NCBI GenBank assembly: GCA_023231475.1
Contig: JALJEE010000049.1
Span: forward strand, 1 to 21,460
Origin: Seison nebaliae
Taxonomy: Eukaryota > Rotifera > Pararotatoria > Seisonacea > Seisonidae
Direction: 5' to 3'
Length of the DNA: 21,460 nucleotides
This document shows positions 1-10,500 of this stretch, piece after piece. The translations under genes were made by a program, and so were the position numbers. The notes under the pieces were generated by a model. It worked only from the letters and a program-made list of their open reading frames with translations, was not told the DNA's origin and made no database searches. Numbering within the stretch: position 1 is the stretch's first letter; every line of letters starts with the position of its first letter.

Positions 1-54
1 TTTATCATTGTTCCTCCCATTGTTTCCAATTGATTAATTGGAAAATAACGGCAG

Positions 55-161
55 AAAAATCGAAGAAATGATAAGAAGTCCTTCACATTGTGGATATCAT
101 ATAACAGGTGGAATTTGCGAAGAACATAAACTACTTTCAAAACCTCTGTCCCAAGAGTACC
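55..161 (+). CDS. possible exon at left edge (doubtful)
   Basis: A frame open from 38 to 211 gives a non-repetitive, cysteine-containing peptide with segments such as HCGYHITGGICEEH and SQEYRCYRD. This looks more like protein than the surrounding AT-rich sequence. An AG at 53-54 and a GTTACC at 162 would make an acceptor and a donor of the kind used by the other genes here, giving an exon of about 107 nt. No partner exon could be joined on either side, and I do not recognise the peptide. It could be an internal exon of a gene that starts left of the window, or chance. Confidence 0.2.
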
Positions 162-211
162 GATGTTACCGTGATACAAAACTTTTAAATATATTTATAA
201 ATATAACTTAC

Positions 212-2629
212 TGATAAAAGAAAATTTAACTTTCTTATTCAAAAGTTTTTAAAATAAAATTCTGACCAATATACTTCATTCAGCTATGATAAATTATTTA
301 GTAATTAAGAATTTAAATGATTTGAAAAATGATTTAATTTGCCCCGAGGGGATTTGATTTTATAAATAAAAAAAGAAAATATATCGATAATATTAAAATT
401 TTAATGCGTACAATAGAATGAATTAAATTAAATAGGGTGAAACTAATAGATACGGATAATTTTAATTATTGAAAGAAAAGTATTTAAGTATGAGATTCCT
501 CCGAAATGAGGAAAAGTTTATTGCTGGTACATGTCAAAAGTCGTACGTTACAAGTATTTTATGTTTCAATTGTTTCACATATTTTTTCTAAATAAATTTA
601 ATTTTAAATATATTTATATTTAGCGATTTAACATTACTGTGATTTTTTCACAATACATAAGCAAGAATTTTTGTTCCAAATAATAGGAACTAATACCTTG
701 TTCTCCCACCACTTCATCGACATCTTTATGACATAAATCTGATCATAACGATAGAACTACATCACGATAGTTGCCCTCTAAAGTTAGTCAACGTTATGTA
801 TCTCAACACACATGGTCCTATTATCTTCGCTTTTTTTAATTTCTCTTTTTAATAACAACAATATCGTTTTTTATCAAAAAATATGAATCTGTTTGGTTCG
901 AGTCGACTTCCAACATCATCTACTATACATCTGCTGAACTTTTTAATTCTGCCAATGAGGTTGGTGGACCTTGGTGGTTGATGTCGTTCACATTACAATA
1001 TGGGAGGGTTTATGTTTCAGTGTTACGTATTATTCCTTTTCCTTATTACTGCCCATTTGCTTTCTATTATAATACATTCTTAATATTTATCCTCCATTGT
1101 GAGACATATTTCTTCCTTCCAGTGAACAACTCTTCACCCTGGTGCGATTTTCGGAAAAACTTCAATTTCTCGTCAGCATCTCTATCCCTTATTTATCGTA
1201 TATCCATCATCTAAGGAACATTAAGAATATTAGAAAAAGACTCATATCCAATAAAGAACAAAAAAGAATATTAAAAACCACTGTCTTCATCGTCAATTAT
1301 GATAGTCATTTTAATATCTGTATGACAAATATGTATTACAATCTAATACTTTTCATCTAATTATTTTAAAAGAAAAAGTTAATTTCTCGTCGAAATTTGT
1401 GGAAGTTTTCAGTGTTGTGCAAAATCTAAAAATTTTGTTTAAAATAGTAGACAACTTTCATTATTCGAGAGTTTACCTTACACTATAATTCACCTTATCC
1501 TATAAATTATTGAAAATCCGTTCAAAATATCCCCAATTTGTTGTCGCCCTATCGTAAGCTTCGTCGTATATCTCTAAGCACTCTTACGATCAGAATCATC
1601 TCCCTAATGGAAAAGATTAAAAAAAATTGTCCATTATGATTTCTCTGAAACAGAATTTTGATTTTGGACGATAAATCGGTTTTTCCTTCAAACAATATTC
1701 ATTGACCATCAATTGTTGAAATGTGCATATTTCGGATCATTGTTCTTACTTTTGGGAAATCTTATTTTTAATTTATAGTTAATAATATCATTTTTTTTTA
1801 CATTAAAAACTTTCGCAAACATTATTTATTTATAAATAATTATTGGGAGCATCCTTATTCAAATGTGAAATTCGGCCATAAATTGAACACAAAAATATTA
1901 GAAGAATTTATAATTATCTTACTTCTGGATAAATATACAGTTACCATGTTAACTATGAAAATGAGATTAATAACAAAAGTTTGTTTAAATCTTCTTTAAA
2001 AACAAGGACGCTCAATATATAGAACATACCGTTATTGGAAAATTATTGACATTAAAAGTAATTTCTGTATAAATTCTAGTTTGCTTAGAAACATGGTGTT
2101 AAGGTGCCTTATTTGTCAAGGTTCAATCGCTTTATGGTAAATACTTATCTTATTACAAGTAAAGTGAGTACAGTAAAATCCATTAATGAAATAATCGATC
2201 GAATATAATTTAGATCCTGCATAGAAGTATTTTGTCGATCAAGTGTAGACATCAACTGTGTAGACATCAACTTTAATTGCCAAACTAATTTCCATTAGCA
2301 AATATTAATAAAAGAAGAAAAAATGTTGCAAGATTCATTAAATGGTTCAAATGGTTAATTTTCGATTCATTAAAACCAAATTTCTAGATGGGATACTTTC
2401 TCTTATAAATTTGTTTTATGACTTCTTTTTTAACGAAATTACCACAAGAATAAAGAAAGACGATACTTTTCATAATATTCGTCGGATTTTTTAAATTGTA
2501 TTCGTGGATATGATGACTTTTTTCCATTTTATTGATTTTTCTTCGTAGTCGTCAACAAACGCAAAGTATATTTCGAGAAAAAAAAATTTCCGACAAAATT
2601 AAATTTATAATTACATTTTATTTATTCAG
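212..2629. other. region without a supportable gene; may hold 5' exons of the next gene
   Basis: This is AT-rich sequence with only short reading frames. None shows recognisable domains, and no chain of exons with consistent phase could be built. The gene beginning at 2630 still lacks its start codon, so one or more short first exons probably lie here. A small open stretch at 2323-2480 and another at 491-602 were considered, but neither could be joined in frame to 2630. Confidence 0.6.
2243..2272. repeat. 15-bp perfect tandem duplication
   Basis: The 15-mer gtgtagacatcaact occurs twice in direct succession with no mismatch. The perfect identity suggests a recent slippage duplication. It lies in non-coding sequence and no function is evident. 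Confidence 0.9.
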
Positions 2630-5600
2630 ACGAACCATCGAATGAGAAAGATATTAAATCATACGCAGCAACACGACTGAAAGTTCGTATTATCATTCTC
2701 TCTCATAGTTTGTACTTGACCTAAATTCATTTCATACAATTTTAGTCATCCTCCAAATTCGCTAAAGAGAACTATTCCCGTCAAAGTAGTTTACTTTCAC
2801 TTTCGATATTAAATGCATTAAATGACGATACAAATAACGAGAATCAAACAAGAAAGGTTGAGACGTTAGATATCGTTACCAAGCCAACCAAACTGAACAA
2901 GACTAAACTTTCTGTCATAAAGAACGAAGAAGAATTAACCGAAAAGAAATTCCACTCTGACATTAACTCATCTGAACACGACAGAGAAAATGAAATACAT
3001 CATACAGTAAATGACGAAGTTGAACGAAATGACGTAAAGGATGAAAACTATCAATCACCCAAAAATTCTTTGATCCATCCATCGACGGAAGATAACGAAG
3101 CAATTTATTCCGCAATTCCTGACAGTTTAATTGAAGAGAAAGATATTGGTCAAACTCCATCGTCTCAGATCGAACCATTGAAAATTTTAACAAGACAAAA
3201 TAGTTCATATTCATTGAAATCTCAAAGGAAGAATAGTTCCAAATCTCAAAAATTTACAGAAAGACAAAATTCGGAGAATTTGGAAACACGACAAAAAAGT
3301 TCCAATTCTCACGAAAAAGAATTGGAAAAACGTCCAAAATCTCATATAGAAAATTTACAAAGAAAAGACAGTTCAATCTCTCAAAAATCTCAAAGGCAAA
3401 AGAGTTCAAACTCTAAACAACGAAATTCTGAAAATATCACAAATCAATCACGAAAAAATAGTTCAATTTCAAAAAAATCACCAAAACAATTAATCGGAAC
3501 AAAAGAAGAGAACGAAAATTCATCAGAGTTAGATGATGATATTCCTGTTCCTACTGTAGTGCGAAAAAATTCCCATCGATCTTCTCGCCCTCCATTATCA
3601 CGAATTAAGACTCCGTCATTAGCGAAAATGGATGATTCGATCGATTTACAAATGAGAAAAGATGAGATTGTCGATAATTTGACATCATTCGATCAAGATG
3701 ATGAGAATAATATGGAGGATGATACTCCAGTGCCGAAAATAAAAAGAAAAACTGCAAACGACAATGGTGACGATCAACATGTCTTACTCGAATCACCAGA
3801 TTTCAATGATGAAGAAGAGGAATTATATCGATATGTTCCATCTCGAATGAGTACACTCTCCGATCTACCAGAAACCTTTAACGACGGTTAATAATTTGCT
3901 TCGTATGTTAAAGTTTTTCTTTTGGTTACAATCGTTTCCATCCACTTTATTGGATTATTTATTAGCAATTACTGATTTAAGTTGGATAAAAGGGCAAATT
4001 TACAGAATTTTTATTGTTTCATAACATTTTAATTGCTAAATGTTTGGAAGCAAGGAAGAAAGATGGCTGAAAGACATATCGTCTGACGGATATTTTCCTT
4101 ACGTGAAGACCAATAACATTAAAAAATATGTATTGATATTGAGTAGTTTTTATGAATTGTGCTACTTCTCATACATAGAAGAGATGATTGGGATTATTAT
4201 ATTTTTCTGTTAAGTAGGTGACATAGTCAATTAAAATAGGAAATCCATCTTCAATTCATTATGTTACATAAGAAACGGAAAGATTATAAAGGTTGTTAGG
4301 GTAATGTTTTTTTTACGTTTGTAACTTGTACAGTAGTCGTTAGAGTTCAGGTATTACAGTTTAGTAACATTTACTTCGAAAGAGCAGTTTTATAGAAATT
4401 TCAATTATTGTTATGTTAATCTTTTATTGATGTTAATTGAAAGATGTACATATATATATATATATACAGTAGGAATTAAAAATAATCGGACAGTTTTACG
4501 GTTTTATAAAACCGGTCATAACATCTGTTCTATGAAGTATCTTTTGTAAAGGTGGATATCACAAAATAGCCCTATTCAAGCTCTTAAACATAGTGCAAAA
4601 AAATTTGAAAAAATTTAAGAAGTTATGACCCGTTTTATAAAACCGTAAAAGCGTCCGATTATTTTAAATTCCTACTGTATATATATATATATATCGAATT
4701 CTCGCTGTTTATTGGACGCTTACTCACGTTGAATAAAAATAATTCACCTTCCTCTTTTCATTGTGATGGAAGTGGACTATGTAATTTTAAAAAATCTTTA
4801 TTTTTCATGATAATTTTCAATTAATATTTATGTTTAAATAGGTCATTCAGATAACCATATTCGTGTTAGTTCGAATATTCCGATACCGATCAATTCGGAT
4901 ATATTGAACAATAGTAACACCTCACAACCTACCAGTCCAACTAATAATATTTCGAGTTCAAAAGGGGAAAAATCAAAATACGATTATAAACCTGATTATC
5001 AATATCCTTTCGAATATAATATCGACTCTACGTTGGACGAGAAAGAAGAAAATATTATTTCTTTTGAAAATCCCTACAAAAAATATTCGGAAAAACCAAA
5101 TAAGGAAAATAATGAGAATAAACAACCACGAAACTCGATAGAACAACCAGTAAGAGAACCATCAAAACTAACTAAGGAAAAGGATTCGATAGTAGAGCAC
5201 AAACCTCCTTCCACGTCGACGAATGTTTCTTCCGTTTTAACAGTGTCATCTCGTGAATCGAGTTCAACAGGTTTTTCATTAAAATATTCTCTTTTCATTC
5301 ACTTCAATTTCAAGTCGTGATGGCAGCACATGAGATTAATAATGAAGAAGCGAATTGGAGGAGAAGACAACAAAAAGTTACAGCAAAACGAACAGCTTCT
5401 CAAAGGAAACCGATCATACCGAAATCGTTTAGTACTCGAAACTTAGCACCGTTACGACGGACTCATACACATACGTCAAATAAATCGATTGACCATGTCA
5501 AGAAGTCATCATCCAAATATATTTGTTCTTTTTCTTAAATTAAAGCGAATGAATAATATAAATATTATTTAGTATTACCACCAAAGTCGCAGCGACCCTC

Positions 5601-7026
5601 GAAAGATTTTGTGGAGAAAAATAAAGTGACGCTCTTATCGGAAAAACCGACATATACCGGTTTATTCAGTAAACAAAAGAATACATCAAGTGCCCCAACT
5701 CAATTGACGAACAACTATGCTCCATTACCACCGATTAATCATGGTGAGTAATTTAATATAATTAAATTACTTTAAAACTTTTACTCTTTTGAAGAAACGA
5801 TTGGTAAACTTCATAGTTCGAGAGAATCTCAAACAAATTTAACAGATAGAAATGAAATTTCCGGTGATTTGAATAATTCTCGAGTATCTATCGATATTAA
5901 TCTTCGTGTATTGAATGGAAGTCAAGAGAATTTACAGAGGGAAATGCCTCAAAGTAATAACGTCGATATACCGATCCATTTGGATTCGGCAATGATCAAA
6001 GAAGCATTAGAAAATGCAATGAAAGTTTTTATTTTTCAACATTTTTACCATTCTTTAACTCGTCGAATATAGAATCAATTGAGACATGGTTCCGAATATT
6101 CGACTGAGAGACCGCGGAAAGTTTCTTATAAGAAATATAATTTGAAAGACTACAGTGACTTGAAGAAGCAATTCAAAGGATTGAATAAAGGCAGTCTTGG
6201 TCCTGATGTCCATTCAGACGCACTACGTTATGAGCAGGATAAAGCAGGACGTCGAAATGAATATGCAAATCAAGTTCGTTTCATTGACATTTCCAGAAAA
6301 TATGATATTTTTTTAGGTTAAAGAAAAAAATAAAAAGGAATTTCATGAATCACGACAATATGGTTACGCAGCACAATTGAAAGATAATCGTAATTCATCA
6401 GTCCAATCCTTCCATCGATATGGTAATAGTAAACGATCAGATCGTCTTCAAGCTGACGTGAAATATGAGAGAAGTATGAAATACGCAAATTCCCTCCAAT
6501 TACGAAATGATAACGATGTTTATCTTTCTTATATTATTATTGTTAACATATTCATGACAGAGTGCACCGTCAAAAATAAAAGTGAAACATAGAACTCCAA
6601 TTAGTACGGGTGTTACACAGAATGAACCAGAAAAACCAATTTTACCGTTGAAAGTTCTCCGAAAATAATTTTATCTTTTTTTTTCATTTTGTCTTTAGAG
6701 AAGAGAATACGGTGAACAATTGAGAACAAGAGTAGATGGTGACGCTCAATTCTCCCTACCACCATCAACCACCGAAAAATCCCAATCTTACAAACAACCC
6801 CAAGAAAATAAAAGAATTCAAGTTAACATTATCAATTACTATTTCTCATTCGTATTTACCTTCCCTTTTTTAGATGATAGATTATGCGAACGGTTTACGT
6901 GAATCAAAAAGCGACAATCAGAGCAATTCCAATTACGCACAAGATGATCAAAGGTTTAATGAATTATCAGAAAGACACAAAGCTGATAGACAACAAACCG
7001 AAAATCTTTATGCGCAATACGCTTGA
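2630..7026 (+). CDS. large low-complexity protein with C-terminal Y-A-x-x-L-R repeats (possible JHY-like ciliary protein), 5' incomplete
   Basis: Eleven exons are visible: 2630-2682, 2746-3886, 4842-5270, 5315-5524, 5573-5743, 5795-6024, 6073-6273, 6317-6517, 6561-6653, 6699-6821 and 6874-7026. They keep one frame for about 1000 residues and stop at TGA 7024-7026. The start codon was not found; the first exon begins mid-codon. The N-terminal half is polar and disordered-looking, with an array of R-x-x-S sites (3193-3489) and two copies of a DD-x-PVP-x(3)-RK motif (about 3532-3576 and 3718-3750). The C-terminal part has a block reading YNLKDYSDLKKQ, then GSLGPD, then EYANQVKEKNKKE. It is followed by YAAQLK, YANSLQLR, YGEQLR and YANGLR units spread over the last exons. 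From memory, the DY-LK/LGPD/EYA-QVKE block resembles the C-terminal domain of JHY (C11orf63), a protein linked to ependymal motile cilia; CSPP1/CCDC66-type proteins have comparable short repeats. The family is not certain. Introns are 43-63 nt except one of 955 nt. AATAAA motifs at 7265 and 7303 may be poly(A) signals. Confidence 0.75.
3193..3489 (+). repeat. coding array of degenerate R-x-x-S units
   Basis: Within about 100 codons the protein carries RQNS, RKNS, RQNS, RQKS, RPKS, RKDS, RQKS and RKNS. Most are followed by another Ser and separated by K/S/Q-rich spacers such as LKSQ, SQKS and SKKS. The units are degenerate at the DNA level, so this is not a young microsatellite. R-x-x-S is the classical consensus of basophilic Ser/Thr kinases (PKA, CaMKII and related). 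A phosphorylated linker is therefore plausible, but it is inferred. Confidence 0.7.
4450..4466. repeat. (AT)n microsatellite, left of MITE
   Basis: An uninterrupted AT/TA run directly abuts the left end of the MITE. It matches the run on the other side and together they form the split target. Confidence 0.95.
4467..4677. mobile_element. Tc1/mariner-type MITE, 211 bp, TA target duplication
   Basis: The element begins CAGTAGGAATT and ends with the reverse complement AATTCCTACTG. It is flanked by TA on both sides (4465-4466 and 4678-4679), the target duplication of the Tc1/mariner superfamily. The inverted repeats are about 57 bp with about 4 mismatches; each reaches the inner motif GGTCATAAC. 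The centre of about 95 bp has no open frame, so this is a non-autonomous, deletion-derived element. Each arm contains the perfect palindrome GTTTTATAAAAC near its middle. The high similarity of the arms suggests modest age. No second copy was seen in this window. Confidence 0.92.
4678..4694. repeat. (TA)n microsatellite, right of MITE
   Basis: The run continues immediately after the right end of the element, showing that insertion was into a TA-dinucleotide array. Its first TA is the target duplication. Confidence 0.95.
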
Positions 7027-7560
7027 AATAGTTTAATTAATTTAATAATATTTGCGAAGAGAATTTTCAAGAAAAAAGAAAAATATTTAATTGATAAAGA
7101 AAATTACGAATTTTCAACAAACGACCAACTTTTTTTTAATGTTCATATTCATCATTCTAAGAAGAGAATTACTTATAATTCTAATAAAAACTATCTCTTT
7201 CTATCAAATTATTTTCTTCATTAATATATAGTTAATTGAATTCTGATAAGAATTTTAAAGAAAAAATAAAAGTTCTTTCAGGTGTTTAATTAGAAAGAAG
7301 AAAATAAAAATTTAATAGAATATTAAAAATCCGTTATGGAATTTGCAGATAGATTGATATATATGTGTTATCAATAAATATTAATATTGATATAATAAAA
7401 TATAAACATTTCAAAATAATTTGTCAACGATAAAAAATAATTTATATTTAAAAGAAAACAAGGAAGTTATCGACCAAATATCATTATTCTGATGATCAAT
7501 CGATCGATTCTTCTGTTTTATCATTAAACTATGAATCTTGTGGTTTGTTAAATATTAATC
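7027..7560. other. convergent 3' intergenic region
   Basis: About 530 bp of very AT-rich DNA lie between the ends of two converging genes. Plus-strand AATAAA motifs at 7265-7270 and 7303-7308 are candidate poly(A) signals for the upstream gene. No clear AATAAA was seen on the minus strand for the zinc-finger gene. No open frame of note is present. Confidence 0.7.
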
Positions 7561-10500
7561 TCATAATTCAGATATTGTCAAATTCATTTTAGGATCTTCA
7601 CTATAAGTAATATCATGGTTAGAATGTTGAGTGAGACTCCTATGAGGTATGTCATTTGAAAAGGAATCTAGAAAATGAATTAAATTATTATTAAAATTAA
7701 ATTATGATAAACAAATATAACAATTCGATAATCGTGGTTTCAATTTGATTATATCAGTATTAATTCGTTTATTGACACGAGGGAAATCTTCGGGTTCCAA
7801 TCCGTATCCATTGCAGATCATCAAACAAATATCTGGATGTAAATCTAAAATATGTTCTTCCAATTGCTCGAAATTATTTAATTGAGCACCGCAAGTCAGA
7901 CAGACATGTAATCTCTGAAGAAGATGAATAGTTGATGAATAGATAGAAGATGGATAAGAAATGAGAATAAAGAACTTGTTTGGAATGTGTTGGAAGATGA
8001 GAACCGACATGATCTCTTCGAGAGAAAGACTTACAGCAAACGGGACAAAGATGTGGTCTTGTTGCAGCATGTGTAATAAGATGTTCACGACAAGTGATTT
8101 GAGCTAAAAACGAAGATATTCATAAAATAATTCCAAAGAGATTAAATAGACGAACTGTCAAACGCTAATTCACATCGACTACATTTATAATCGTCAGCTA
8201 TATGTAATTTTTCGTGTTTTTTCAATTGATCTTCGTTAGGCAATGTTCGTGCACAAATGGTGCACGAATGTTGTTCTTCAAATTCACTGATTCGATGACG
8301 TTTAATGTGACGATAGTATTGGGAGGCTAGCGATAATTGTTTACCACATTTATGGCATTGGTATTTGAAAGGATTTATTCGGAATTCAATTTCGATTCTC
8401 ATATGATAACGAATAAAATGCATTTGGAGATGTGGTAGAAATTCGAAAGCCTAAAATAAATTAAGAGAATATTGACATAAATCGAAAGTTGTAACTTGAT
8501 CACAGAAAATACATTTGAATCCGTCATGATAGAGATTGAGATCGATTTCTTGTAAATAACTCGTTTGAATTGTGAGAACATGAGTGAGATTTGGTACGGT
8601 ATTATTTAGAGTTAAATCATCATACGCTTTTACCGATCTCACAATCTGATCACAACGTCGACGTTTCTCCGATTTACTTACATTCCCACATGAAGACGTC
8701 GGAGACGATGATGAAGAGATTAGATCGATATCATTATCAAATGTGGAATTTGGTCGTTTTCGAACGATTTTCTCATTTTGTAATAATCGGGAGAAATTTT
8801 GTTCGAAATAAGTTTGTTTGTGTGATTGATTCAATTGGAATATTTTAACGGAAAGGAATTGAAATTTTGGATTAATCATTTTTTGTTGATGTTGTTCATC
8901 GATCGCCTTCTCTCGATGCATATTCAGATGATGATTACGAAAGAGAGAATAAAATGGAAATAAAAGAGGCGCTGATATTGGTTGATCTTCATTTGATTCT
9001 TTGTGTTCATCTTCACTTCCTGATTGATTACCGTTACTATCATAATAACATCGAGAACATTTACAATTACCGAAATGTTCGATTATATCACGAATATTAT
9101 TGATCTTGTCGTTGGAATTCATTTTCCAATTAGAAGACAAATCTCTTTCATCAATCAGAATTTTCGTCAATAACTTATTCTTGACTAGAGGTGGTTGTAA
9201 TCGCCAAAATGGATGTTCTGCTTTCACTTTCAATTCATCGTTATCCTCTGAATTAATGATTCCATTCTGAACGAGTAATGTGGAGAGAAGTAGAGGATTA
9301 ATGGCACCAGGCGCACAATCATCATTACCCAATTGATATGCATGATGATGGATAAGATGGTGAAGATAAGTGGAAATGTATTGGAAATAAACATTCTCAT
9401 TTTCACACAACAGACATTGGTAAACGAGAATTTCATTTGAAGATAAAACAGAAAAAATATTCTCAATCGTTGAATTCAATTCAATAATTGTCTTGTTGGA
9501 TTTGTAATGAACTATTGGGAAGAGTTCGTGTGTTTGAAGTATGTGAGCAACGAGTGTAGCCTCATCCTTAAAATGTTCATAATCTTGTTCTTCATTATTC
9601 GTCTCATTCTCCTCTAATTGATTTGATCGTTTATTCTCGTAACATAATTTACACGACCATTCCGTTATCTTATCGATTGATGGAACATTGATTAATTCGA
9701 TCGATTTCACTTGATTCTTCCCCACACAATCCACACACAATATGCCCATATCTTGTGAAGTGAATGAGAATAATTGGAAATTATCAATAATATCATCTTG
9801 ACATATATAACGATTACAGACGACACACATCGTATAATGGAGAATGATATGAATAAATTGTTCTCGGTCATTCGACATCACACATTCACATAATGGACAA
9901 GTTCGTTTTTGTTCCTGTTGTCGTTTCATTAATTGTTTCTCCGAATATCGAGTGGAATGACGTAGTGTTGATTGTGGTTGTTCCAATTCTTTCTCGGCCA
10001 AAGTACAATCATCATTCTTCATATGTTCCAAATACATATGATATGTTGGAAGAAATCGAAGACATTGAAGACATTCATAATTCGCTTCAAATGATTTCAA
10101 TCTTTCCACATTCATCACAAACATTTCACATCTTTCTTTCAACCAATTCGTATTTAAATCTTTCGCATAAGAATAATTCAATTCTAAAGAATTATATCCT
10201 CTACTGGAATGTTCGGAAATCTGATGATGAATTAACCATATGTTCTCATCGAACATTCGATTACAAGTCACACATGAATATCTCCCAATCTTCACCACAT
10301 CACGATAATTGTTCGATGATGATGTCACTCTCATTTTGGAGGATTTTGAAGAAAGACCATTTTCCGTTAGAGAAACCGCTATCGATGTCGATGATGAAGA
10401 TGATGATGATGACGAAGATAATGATGATAATGATGATGATGATGATGATGATATCGGAGTATTTTGTAATGTTGATGATGTCACAAGATTACTAGTTGTA

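Larger units (their letters stand above)
3887..4841 (+). other. 955-nt outlier intron carrying a MITE
   Basis: The donor is GTTAAT after the codon fragment AAC GAC G; the acceptor is AAATAG before GT CAT TCA. The join is phase 1 and leaves no stop. The downstream exon has a stop just upstream in its frame and no early Met, so it needs an upstream exon; this supports one gene rather than two. Every other intron in the window is below 80 nt. Removing the 211-bp MITE and its target duplication still leaves about 740 nt, so the insertion alone does not explain the size. Confidence 0.7.

Noticed and set aside
885-910. tRNA T-arm-like GGTTCGAGTC
   Set aside because: No matching acceptor, D or anticodon stems could be folded around it on either strand.
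978-1360. Two overlapping plus-strand frames of about 75 codons
   Set aside because: Composition is Phe/Ile/Tyr-rich as expected for AT-rich pyrimidine-biased DNA; there are no domains and no splice partners.
3886-4842. Splitting the plus-strand gene into two genes at the TAA after 3886
   Set aside because: The downstream part has no initiator Met in its first exon and has an in-frame stop just upstream. The splice join is in phase with a GTT donor like the others.
5074-5298. Minus-strand frame of 74 codons
   Set aside because: It is antisense to the coding exon 4842-5270 and shows no independent signal.
9893-10495. 200-codon plus-strand reading frame
   Set aside because: It is antisense to the zinc-finger gene. 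Its low-complexity Met/Ile runs mirror the poly-Ser codons of the real frame.
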